From assembly GCF_949628215.1 (NCBI RefSeq), contig NC_134285.1:26116797-26180796 (forward strand): a stretch of DNA of 64,000 nucleotides. The letters run 5' to 3'. Within the stretch, counting starts at the first letter, position 1. Every line of letters begins with the position of its first letter. The stretch comes from Phalacrocorax aristotelis (taxonomy: Eukaryota; Chordata; Aves; Suliformes; Phalacrocoracidae). Under the pieces are notes generated by a model, which did not search any database, was not told where the DNA came from, and saw only the letters and a program-made list of their open reading frames with translations. Position numbers and translations under genes: made by a program. Shown here piece after piece: positions 22,601 through 34,600 of this stretch.

Positions 22601-25600
22601 CCCAGAAGCACTGTTAAGGCTCAGGAGTTTGTGTTCTCATGATCTGGAGTGAGTGAGAGCCCAGCCTGAGCAGCAAAACCTGCTCTCACTGACCATACTG
22701 GCTGTAGTACCTGCTAAGGTGGGCAGGAGGTTTGCAGAGCACTTGTGAAGGGAGTCTGAGACCCCCCCCCCGCAAGATGAACTGCATGATGATGAGGGAT
22801 GTTGGTGAAAGGACTGGGATGCTAAGTTCACTCAAGGGCTGTGACAAGGTGGAGGGAGGTTCAGGAGGGAGCTGAGCTGCCCCAGCCTGTCAGCTGGACT
22901 GGAGGGCTGCAGATGGCCAAAGAAGCTGTTTCCAGGGAGGTCAGAGGTGCACTGCAGGGACTCTAATCATGCTGGTCGTTCTAAGTTCAGTCTTTGGGTG
23001 TTTTTGTACCCATTTGTCTAAAGAAAGGACACCTTGAAAATGTGCCTTTTGCAGGCCTGGAGTGTCGGGTTTGTCTCCTTTCCTTGCTGGATGAAACAGC
23101 TTGCAAGCACAGAGTGAGTTGTAAGAAAAGCATGGGCTTGTCACCACTTCCAACCACTTTTGTTGCTTATCCAGATTCCCCCCACTCTGCCCAGGCCATT
23201 TGGATCATTCCTCTGCCTCCCAAAACAGCCCCGTCCGTTTATGATCATTGTAAGGTTGGGGAAGGCCAAGACACCGCCTGCCTCCAGCACAGCTGCATGT
23301 TCAGATCATAGAATCATAGAGTCATTTAGGTTGGAAAAGACCTTTAAGATCATTGAGTCCAACCGTATCCACACCCTTCAGGCTCTTATCCTGGCACAGG
23401 CCATCCTCGCTACAATTCAGAAATCATACCAAGTAACTGGCTTTGAACAGAGCTCTGTAGTGCTGTAAATGGTCTTTTTGTGGCCAGGTTTGGTTTTGCT
23501 TCAACCCCCAACACGAAGACGACTTTTTGGTTCACCCGGGCACAATGGAAGGAGGAAAACTGGGAATCCCAGTCCTTGACAGGGTTCATGCAGTTTCCTG
23601 ACTTATCTCTTGTTTTCCCTGCTGATGGCTTTGTTGCTGCATGTGCTGCTTATCCCAGAGCTGGTTTTGTTGGAGTATGTAGCCCCTGTGCTCAGACAGT
23701 TAAGGGCCAAATATTTATTGCCATAAAGTAGCTGCTCAGATGGCTGATAGGGGCCAAACAGGGCTGTCTGGAGTTGTTCTTAGGTATGGGAGTGAGGTTG
23801 TTGTAAAGGAGCTCGCTACTGTTGGTGGGATGAAAGTGAGCAGGAGGAAACAGATTTTGGTGCCTAGAGGCCTTCCTGATGGTAAGTGGTAGTACAGCAT
23901 CCAGGAAAGCTGTGTGTGCAGCAGAGGCGTCTTCTGGAGGTGCTTGCACTGGGGTCTTATATTTTCACTGGCAGTAATGTGCAATTTGAAGCATTCCCTG
24001 TTGTCTTCAGCTTGACCAGGTAACAGCAATGAAAGCTGCAGATTGCCTCTTTCTCACCAGTTAATTCGTTGTGAAAGCTGCTAATTGTCATCATCTGGCT
24101 AGAATTTTTGTTCAGAAGAAATAGGCTGAAGTACCAACTTGCCCTTCTTATGCAGTGAAGGCAGGGCCAGGGTGAAATGGTGGGTGTTTGATTGCAAGGG
24201 AGCTTCAGTCTTGCTTGGGCAATGTAACTCCCCACGGGACTGCATAAATGGGACCTTTAAAGAGTGCTCCTGTTCCTGATGATACTTGAGATTTATACTG
24301 AAATAGCTTGAATTGTGTCTTCTAGCAAAAGGAGCAGCATGTCTCCGAAGACAAATACTCCATTGTTGGAGCCTCCGGTACAACATTCCTGCCAGCAGCA
24401 TTTCCGTTGTCCGGACGTACAGCATGCAGACGGCGGAGAACAAGGAAGAAGAGCCCCTGCACACCATCATCAGCAACACAGAGAATGTGAAAGGTGGGCA
24501 TGAACACAGGTGTCTTGTGGGAGCACTCTTGGGGTGCAGGCAGACCCAGGACAATGTCTGGGTGCAGCTGTGCCCCAACTATGAGGATGAGCCCTCTGCA
24601 GTAGAGGTTTTGCCTCTGAGGAGGTGCAGGTATTGGTCATAGCATCCCAGCTGGCAGGCTGTGGTTTGAATCTGTTTTGCACTGTCACCTCTCCAAAACC
24701 ATGATGCGTAAATGGCCTTTTCTGAGAAATGAGGCCATCAAGACTGCAGGAAGAAGTTGCATCTGTGGGTTTAGCCAGGCAGCTGATGGTCATCCATATG
24801 TGTAGAGACTCTGCAGGCACTAGAATTTGCCTAAAAAGAGACTTTTTGTCCCAGAAGCAAGCTGTGCCTGCACAGGTCATTGCTTTGGATCATGGAGGTC
24901 TAATGAGTGGCGTCAGCGGTTTAGTTAGAATAAATTGCTTTGCACATATCCAGGGAGAGGTGCTTTGAAGCGCAGTCACGTAAGTTGTTCAAGCACAAAA
25001 ATAGCGTCTTAACTCTGTGCTCCCATGGCCTTTCTGGCAGTTACTTTTGAGACTGCCGGACTGTGAAGTCCCCAGTGAGGTTGATGCACTGCTCCTGCTG
25101 CTGTCCACACCCCAGCTTCACCTCTGTCACTGGGGCGTGTAGGTCATCGCCAGCAAGACGTGGCAGAGGTGATGTGTGACCCATGGCTTCCCCCTTGTTG
25201 CTTCAGGGTTCTCTAATGCCTCTAGCAGGAAAATGCTGTTTTTAAAAGGCCAAGGATGGTCTTTCAGCTGAGATGTTTTGTAGTGTTGTTCTTTCTGAGG
25301 AAAATTCTTTCTGGGCACATTTGCCTGTCTACGTAGGTGGCTGTACATATGCACTTCCTTGCCTGTTCCACAGAGACATTTGAGAATCTGCCTTTTTCTG
25401 CTTGAGTATTGTTTGGGCATGAAAAATGCTACCTGGCTGTAGAAGCTCTTGGAGCAGGGCAAGTGCAGATGGTTCCCTTGAAAAATCAAGTCACAGAAGA
25501 GTATGGTAGGCAGGCTGTAACCCACGGGAGGCACATGTTAGGAACAAGGGGAACCACCTTTCACTTCTTGTTCACTCATTACTCAGCAGCCCAGGCATGG

Positions 25601-28600
25601 TAACCAACATGCTGGTACTGCAGGCATTGACTGCCTTGAGGTTTGTGCGCCAAGGAGTTGAGGTGCAGAGGTTGAGTGTCTGCTTGGCAAAGTGTGCTGC
25701 CTCATAGGGGTGTGTAAACAGCACCTTTGTTGTCATCCTGTTGGAGGCCGCAGCTACCTGTGTCCCATCCTGCTTCAGGCTTTTCATTCCCGGGAAGCTG
25801 AAGCACTTGGTAAGACTGCATTTCTGCCTTCCTTCCCAAGAGGACCCTGGTGAAGTTCCTTAAGATGTTTTTGTGATTTTATTCTAGGTGCAGCCTCTAA
25901 ACATGAGTTTCAGGCGGAAACAAAGAAACTGCTGGACATTGTTGCCTGTTCCTTGTACTCTGAGAAGGAAGTAAGGAACCCACTACTTGCTGGTAGATTT
26001 TCTTTTGGCAAAGTCCTGTCTCTGTGAAGGGGTACACCCAAAATGGTTTTGGTGGGAGAATGCCTGCTTATTGTTCCAGCAAGTCCTGTGCTGTTCAAAG
26101 AGCATGCTTTCTTGAATGATGTTTTCTTAAGGTACCTTGAAAATGTGTTTTCAAAACAATTTGTAAGTATGGTCGTGTGACTCGGTGGGCTTCAGAACCT
26201 CTGCATTTCAATACTGAGTTCAGACAAACTGTTCTCCTGGCAGATAATGGGGAAACACAGTTCTTTTTCTACTGAGCTGGGAATTAGTTTGTGAGTAGGC
26301 AGTGAGTTCACAGCTCTCTGGGAGTCCCGTGCAGTGGATGAGGCCAGGCTGCAGTGTCAGGTTGTGTCTCATCCCCAGGTATTTATCCGGGAGCTGATCT
26401 CTAATGGCAGTGATGCGCTGGAGAAACTGCGTCATCGGCTGATGGCGGAAGGGAAGACCTTGCCAGAGATGGAGATCCATCTGCAGACGGACAGTGGGAA
26501 GGGAACCATCACGATCCAGGTACCTCCCTTTGGTAATACGAGAGCGTTAGGACAAACTAGCATTTGTCCTGTGAGAAGGATCAGTGGAAGCTGAGTGGCA
26601 GCACAGTCCTGTGGGTTCCTGAGCCTGCCTGAAGAAGTGTCTTGTCCTCACCTGGACTCTGGTTCGTAAGGCTATAACCTCAGGATTTGATGAGAAACTA
26701 CCAATTTATCTGCTCCACACTTACCCCATGGGAAGATTCACTGCTCGTTCCTTCCCTATTAGGAACTACCAGTAGCTTTTCTCCCAGTATCTTGTCTGGT
26801 GCACTTCTCAGGTTGTGTTTGCATTTCTCATTCATGGAAAAGTTGGGAGTCTGGTTTCATCCTGACCTTTGGGAAGGAATTCTGACACCTCCTTAAGTCA
26901 GAGCTGTTACATGGTAGCTTGCAAGCCTTCCCTCTCACTTCAGCCACTGGGAGATGCTGGGGTGGTGAGAACCTCCCATTGCTGATTGTCTCTATCTCCT
27001 CCTGCTCCAGGCCAGGCCAAGTCCAGATGAAGCTGAGGCTCTGCTGTAATGGGCAGGTGGGACTATAGATTGTGGCAGTACCATAGCACTTGTCTGTCCT
27101 TCTTCCTGCAGCCCTGGTTTTGATTGTTCCCTACTAGTGACAAAATGCTTAACAGGAGGGGGGTCATCAGTGTAAGCATGCCCACCTGTGGGACTCAGTG
27201 CTGTGAGGGAAGGTGGAGCTGGTCCTTCTCTCTGTACTTTGATTGCTCTTGTTTGTGGCTGCTGTCCCGGGTGGAAGGCTGAGGCTCAGTTTTGGTGTTT
27301 TCCTGGCAGAGTTCTTAACGAAAAGGAGGCAAAGTGGTAAATTCCCTTGTGGAACAGTGTCAGCTGTGAGACTGTAGTTGTGGTCTATTCTCAGGAAAGC
27401 AGGGAAAGAGGCAGAGAGCAGTGTGTTAAGTGAAGGCTGATCATAATAGGTCCAGGGCAGATGTGGCACAAAGCACGATGCAATGTTTTTCACGTGGGAC
27501 AGAAGCACTGCCTGTTAGAGGCTGCTCAGTTATTTTATACTTCTGTTTCTCTGCAAAATAAGCAGCTGCAGTTGCCATGGGGAAGTTAGCGATCATCAAT
27601 GGGCAACACAATCATCAACCCAAAGGTTCTCAAACCCTAATGCAGAGGCTTTGCAATTCCTATCACACCTGACTATTGCATTTTTCTGACTGCTGTGTAA
27701 CATTGGTTCTTTAATGAGGTCTCGTTTAGCCCCGAGCAGGCTGTCATTCCAATCTTGCTCGTCTTTCCCTTTTGAGATCACAGGGGATGTGTAGCCCCCG
27801 ACTCTGTCAAGACTTTCGTACAACTCATGTCCTATAACTGTGGAAGCTGTCCCCTTCTTTGGCAGTTTGGTTAAGAGACCTGTTTGCCCACCTTGCAGAT
27901 AGGGTGCATTTGACGTCAAACCCAATTACATGTGTTAGGGATTTGTTTTTTTATAACACCCTACGTGGCTGCCTGCGCATCTCTAATGCGACTAAATGAG
28001 TCTTAACTAGGAGGCTTTTAACAGCAGCAGTACTGCCCTCGGAGAGGGGAGAGAGAACAGCGCTGCTCCAATCTCTTTTAATAGGTTTGCCTTTTCAGTA
28101 GTGCCTAAAGCTCCTTACCTCCAGTGTTTATTTATAAACTCTTGAAGAAGCATACTGCATATAACAATTGCTTTGAACAAGCCTCATTCAGAACATTTCC
28201 CTACCTTTCAGGGATGCAAAGGTGCAAAAAAAACTTGCCTGCAGGGATTGAGGCAGAGGTGGACCTGTCCCTTAGTCACTGTTTTGTTTTCTGTGCTCAC
28301 TAGGACCCACCAAAACAGAAGCAGCAAGTCCCTTGTGTGTGATCTGTAACAATGGTTACCCTGTTTCTTTCTAGAAAGTTCCTGTTGTCTCGCCCTGACC
28401 CCTAGGTCCTTCTCCTCAGCTCTTCATGCTGTTCTTGGCCCCTGGATCTGTTGGATCTCTCCTGTCCCCTTCCAAGCCCTGTAGCATTTAGTTGTGTCTC
28501 GCTAATTGAGAAAAGGCAGGTCTGTAGTGGGTAATGGGTTCCATTGCAGGGATGTTCCTGGAGGGAGATTACCTGCATCTCTGCTAAGTGACTGCAGGTC

Positions 28601-31600
28601 TCCTTTCTTCTCCACCAGGACTGAATTTCAGTCGTAAGCATAGGAGACTCAGAATTTTAATATGATGTTCTCATTCAGGGATAGCCTACCTAAGTATTGC
28701 CGAGTGTTGCATCTGCTAAGAGGGGAATGTTCACTGTCTTGTTCACCAGATCACACCACCTCAATTCCTTTACCAAAATTCTCTTGTTTTAGCAAATTCC
28801 ATGGTTTCTTCCACCGCTTTGAAAACTGCCTCATTCTGTTTCTAGGACAGCTCCATCTGGTAGCTGCCACAGCCTGCAAGGTCACATCTCTTAAGAAAAT
28901 CCACTTGAAAACTTCAGGGATGTGTTTTCAATGACGACAGGTCTGCAGAGCGCTGCAGTTCTGCGTGCTAAGGCTTTACAGACATGTTTTTGGACCCTTT
29001 GAGGTGGGACGAGAGAACCCCTTACAGACCCCTCAGCCCTGTGACCACAGAGCTCTCCTTCAACACCTGCATGAGGCTCTCTCTGGCCAGCTGGTGAGAG
29101 GCGCTTGGCTGTGGTGCAGTCGGGGTTGCTGCTACGCAGCTCTGCCGTACTGCTGTGTCTGGCGGTAACCTTGTTTGTGTTAGCTCAGGGGCTGGAGCCG
29201 TTCTTGTTGCTGATCCTTAATTTAGGGCTAGGACAGTGCTAGCATTTTAGAGAAAATTGTTTGAAATGGTTATAGAGCTAATAGCTGCTGCTGCTGAGTG
29301 AGGGAGTGGGACTGCTGTTTTAACAAGGGTAAGCAGCATAAATTGTTGCCAGAGTTTGGGCTACTCAGTTCTCTTTGGGCTTTCTTCTCACTGTTGCAGT
29401 CATTCAAAATGACTGTGAAGCCACAAAATAACAAGTTTGTTGTGTTTGGGAGGAGTTAAAATGACTGCAAACGCCACTCCTCCCTGCAACAGCTCCTTGT
29501 ATCACTGAGCAGATCTCTTCTGGCTTATGAGTTATAAACAGTCTGCAACAAGGACTGGGCTGTCCTGAGGCTCTCATAAGGAACTGAGATGTTTGGGCTT
29601 TAGCAGCTCAATGCAGGTGCACCCACATGTCCAACAGAGCTTGGTGCAGGTGGGGGGCCAGTCCCCCTCCACGCTGGGTTGTGTCCTGGCTGCCACCCTG
29701 TGCCACCAGGCTGCAGCAGAGGGAGGGTTATGTCCTTAGCCGTGTGCAGCATTGCAGCATCCGTCTGCCACTTGGGCTTGAGGAAGCAGGGGAGCACAAG
29801 ATAGACAATAGCACAGGTAGAGATGGAGGGGTAAAGCTGTCCGTAGTTGGACGGAAATGTGCCACTGATTGCAGCAGTGGGTTAGAGCTTCCAGTTGTTG
29901 CATCATCTTTAACAAATAAGCTCGGGAACCAGAAATATAAACGCATCTCAGATAACTTGCGGCCTAGGGAAGGAAGAGCATAATCTTTTATTTTCTTCTG
30001 CTTCATGCCAGAATAAGAGCATGTCACATTTAAAAATGGGAAATTCAAAGTGGATAAAAGGAAGTACTTTTCTGAACAGTGGGTATTTAGACCTGGACAA
30101 GTGGAGGCTGAGCCTGTAGCAATGCTAAGCATTGTTGGAAACAATGTTAACACAGGGTATTAGAAAGGAAAGGAAACCTCAGGCTCTCTGTTTTGGACAG
30201 CTTCCATGTACTAGGCCAAGATTACCTTGTATCTGTATGCATCACTTTTTTTGTGCCTTCCATTGGTGGCTGCTGCACATGCCATATTGGTTCTAAACCA
30301 GAATGCTGCTCCAGTGTGGCTTCTGTCCTGGTCTTGTGAATTTTCAGTCTCTCTAAGCAAGGTGTTTAAATGACATGGGGGACACTTGTTAATTGGCCAT
30401 TTTGGGATTTTATTACCTTATCAGTTGGTGAAAGCAGTATGTCCTTACTTTGTAATGTAGGCCATGGTCTTCTGATGCACTGTTGAGATTTTGCACTGAA
30501 ATAAGTGTTTCAAGTGTTTATTTTGCAACAAAGCAAAATGAAAGGCATGGTAGCTCAGACATGTACCTCTAACTGCAAGCATTCTTTCAGATCCACCCAT
30601 GGCAAAGGCAACAGTTAATGGTTGGTTAACGGATTGTGTGATGTAACGAGGCTCTGCAATGCCTTAAATTGGGTTCGGGTAATGAGCAAAGATGTTACAT
30701 TGCCTAGGTTCTTGTTTACCAGCTAAACTAAGCAATTTGTTGTTTTAAACTAGAGTTGTTGCTGTAATTATGTGCAGTTTGCTTCTGCTTTACCAAAAAG
30801 TATATATGAATACAAGAGCTATGGACTGACTGATTTGATGGGACAGATAGTGGGGCCGAAGGTGTTCATTTATCCCTCTGTCAAGGAAGATGGAGGCCCT
30901 CCAGGCTGCAGAGCAGAGGATTTCATGGTGGGAGATCTGAGGTACCACATATCCAGCAGTTATCCAGCTGTTGTTACACAGAGTGGTCTCTGCAAATGTC
31001 CAATGCCCACGCCACAAAGGTTAGAACAAAGTGCAGAGAAAGCACAAAGGTTCAACAGCAAGCTTTTTATCTGGGAGGTCTTCACACACGAAAAGGGTGC
31101 TAAAATCAGTGTTCAGCTGCTGTCTCTTCAGGGTAAATGTTACTTAGTTTAGAATTGTAGTTCAACAAGTGTGGCCATAGAGCTCATCATAGTTCCTCAG
31201 AAAATGGGGTGAAGGTCTGTAGCCTGTTGTGTTGTCTTGCAGGGGGACAGGGTCGTAGAGGGGATGGTTCAGGGAGAGGCTGTTTACTCTTGTCGTGGTT
31301 TAGCCCCAGTCAGCAACCAAGCACCACTCAGCCACTCGCTCACTCCCCCTTGGTGGGACGGGGGAGAGAATTGGAAGAGTAAAAGTGAGGCATCTCATGG
31401 TTTGAGATAAAGACAGTTTAATAGGTAAAGCAAAAGCTGCAGGTGGAAGCAAGGCAAAACAAGGAATTCATTCACTACTTCCCATGGGCAGGCAGGTGTT
31501 CAGCCATCTCCACGAAAGCAGGGCTCTGTCACGTGTAACAGTTACTTGGGAAGGCAAACGCCATTACTCCAAACATCCCCCCTTCTTCCTTCTTCCCCCA

Positions 31601-34600
31601 GCTTTATATACTGAGCATGACGTCATACGGTATGGAATATCCCGTTGGTCAGTTGGGGTCAGCTGTCCTGCTGTGTCCCCTCCCAACTTCTTGTGCACCC
31701 GGCAGAGCACAGGGAGCTGAAAAAGTCCTTGACCAGTGTAAGCGCTACTTAGCAACAACTAAAACATCTCCACATCACCATCACTGTTTGCAGCAAAAAT
31801 CCAAAACACAGCCCCATACTAGCTACTACGAAGAAATTTAACTCTATCCCAGCTGAAGCCAGGTCTGCACCCCAAGAAGTCCCAGAAGGGAAATTCAACC
31901 AGCTGAGTAAATTTGTTCTGCTGAGTAACAGAAGGGCTTCTGTAACTAACTGTCAGTTAATAAGAGTGACAGCACAGTGAATTCTGTTTCATGCTATACA
32001 GTGGTTGGTTTCTCCAAGCTGTGGAGAAGCATTTGGCGCTTTGAACTCTGAACATATCCCTCACGTCTTGTAATTTGTGAAGCCTTGTGTACAATTCGCT
32101 TTGTGCTTTTATGAATAACTCTGTTGTGGCTGTTTTCACCCTGATAAAACTTTCCTTGCAGACTGAAGGGAGGGCTTCAGACTGTCTGCAAGGGAAGTGG
32201 TGTGGTGACAAAGGTTCCTCAGCTGTCTCCCAAGTGTGAAACAGAAGAGTAATCACCTCAAGTGTATGTATATGAATGCACGCAGTCTAGGAAACAAACA
32301 GGAGGAGCTGGAGCTCCGTGCCCACTCAGAAGGGTACGACATCATAGGAGTAACTGAAATATGGTGGGACACCTCAAATGACTGGGGGATCGCAATGGAT
32401 GGTTACAGGCTCTTTCGTAAGGACAGGCAGGGTAGAAGAGGTGGAGGAGTTGGACTCTACGTTAAGGAAAACCTTGAATGTATCGAAGTCAGCTATGGTG
32501 ATTGCGACTGCTCTATTGAGTGCCTCTGTGTTAAAGTCAAAGGGGCTGTCTCCAAGCAGGACCTCACAGTGGGCATCTGCTATCGACCTCCTAACCACGA
32601 TGACAATGTCAACAAAGCAATACTTGGGGCACTAAAAGTGAGCTTCTGGCCAACGGAACCTGGTCCTTATGAGAGACTTCAACTACCCAGACACCTGCTG
32701 GAAGAACAATACGGCAGCTCGCATGTCATCCACCAAGTTCCCGGAATGCGTAGAGGACTGTTTCCTGATACAAATGTTAGATGTGCCAACCAGGAATGAG
32801 GCACTGCTGGACTTGCTATTCACAAACCGAGAAAGCCTGCTTCGTAATATCTCAGTTAGTGATAGCCTTGGCTGCAGTGATCGCAATATTGTGGAGTTCG
32901 GGATCCTGCTGAGTGTGCTGAAGGTCAGCTCTAAGACAAGGGTTCTGGATTTTAGAGAAGCAAACTTCAGTTCACTCAGGCCTCAGCTGGGAGGGATTCA
33001 ATGGGAAGCTTCCATGAAAGATAAAGGAGCTAGTGTGTGCTGGGAGCTCTTCAAGAACTCTCTATTGGAAGCACAAAGCCAGTTTATCCCCTACAAAGGA
33101 AAAGGAAGTAAGCAGAGCAAGAGGTCCCCTTGGCTCAACCATGACCTCCTGGGTCTACTCAAATGCAAAAGGGAAGCATACCAGAGATGGAGAAGTGGAG
33201 GATTATCTGTCAAGAGCTACAAGGGCATTGCCAGAGCGTGCAGAGATGCAATTAGAAAAGCAAAAGCCCGGCTCGAATTGAAACTGGCCGTAGATAGGTA
33301 TGTCAGCCATAAGGAGAAAAAGAAGGAAAACATAGGCCCACTGTTAAACGGAAAATGAGAGTCGGTCACCAATGATGCTGAAAAGGCAGAAGTCCTCAAT
33401 ATTTTCACCTCTGTCTTTACCAGCACTGTCAGGTCCCAGGCTTTGGGAATGAAATTGACGATTGATCCAAACACCAACCCACCATTAGTGAAGGAAGAGT
33501 TAGTACATCAATTATTACAGGAGCTTGACCCATACAAATCAATGGGCCCTGACACCATCCACCCGAGGGTGTTGAGAAAGCTGGCTGACATCATTGCAAG
33601 GCCACTGTCCATCATCTTTGAGAAGTCATGGAGAACAGGGGATGTCCCCAGAGAACTGGAGGAAGGCAAATGTTACCCCTATCTACAAGAAAGGCCTGAG
33701 GGAGGATCTGGGTAACTACAGGCCCATCAGCCTTATTTCGGTCCCTGGGAAAGTTATGGAACGAATCCTCCTGAGGGCCATCACAAGTCCAATGAAGCAC
33801 GTGATTGGGAAAAGCCAACATGGCTTCACTAAAGGCAGATTGTGCTTGACAAACCTGGTGGCCTTCTATGACATGGGGCAGGCAGTGGACATTGTCTACC
33901 TGGACTTCTCCAAGGCCTTTGATATGGTCCCCCACAGCCTCCTCCTGGAGAAATTAATGCGTTATGGCCTAGACAAGTGCTCTGTGCAGTGGGTGGGGAA
34001 CTGGCTGACGGGCCGCACCCAAAGGGTGGTGGTAAATAGCTCCTTTTCCAAGTGGCAACCTGTTACTAGTGCAGTCCCCCAGGGATCGATATTGGGCCCA
34101 ATGTTATTCAATGTCTTTATAAGTGATCTGGATAATGCCATCAAGTGTAGCCTGATGAAGTTTGCTGATGACACCAAGTTGAGTGGGGAAGTAGACACTC
34201 CAGAAGGGAGAGCTGCTCTGCGGGGAGATCTGGATAGGCTCAAAGAGTGGGCCAGCAAGAACCTTATGAAGTTCAACAAGGAAAAGTGTACGGTCATGCA
34301 CCTGGGAAAACATAATCCAGGAGTGCAGCACAGACTGGGATCCACCTGGCTGGAGAGCAGCTCTGTGGAAAGGGACCTGGAGGTCCTGGTGGACAGAAAG
34401 CTCAACATGAGTGAACAGTGTGCTGCTGTGGCCGAGAAGGCCAAGAGGATGCTGGGTTGCATCAAAAAGGGCATTGCCAGCAGAGATAAAGAAGTCATTA
34501 TCCCGCTCTACTCAGTGCTTGTCAGGCCACACCTGGAGTACTGTGTACAGTTCTGGTCCCCGCTTTACAAAAAGGATGTGGACAGGCTGGAAGGGGTCCA

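Larger units (their letters stand above)
19647..24325 (+). other. TRAP1: TRAP1 intron 1 (4.7 kb)
   Basis: It starts in the CpG island. A decayed ~40-bp tandem repeat lies at 19760-20010, and a short CR1 3' tail on the - strand at 23305-23375. The rest is unique sequence with short G or C runs (20634-20642, 22761-22771) and no coding frame that I recognise. Confidence 0.8.

Noticed and set aside
30772..31152. 126-codon + strand frame in TRAP1 intron 4
   Set aside because: It looks slightly protein-like, but there is no recognisable family, start context or splice partner. Length is within chance for 64 kb read in six frames.
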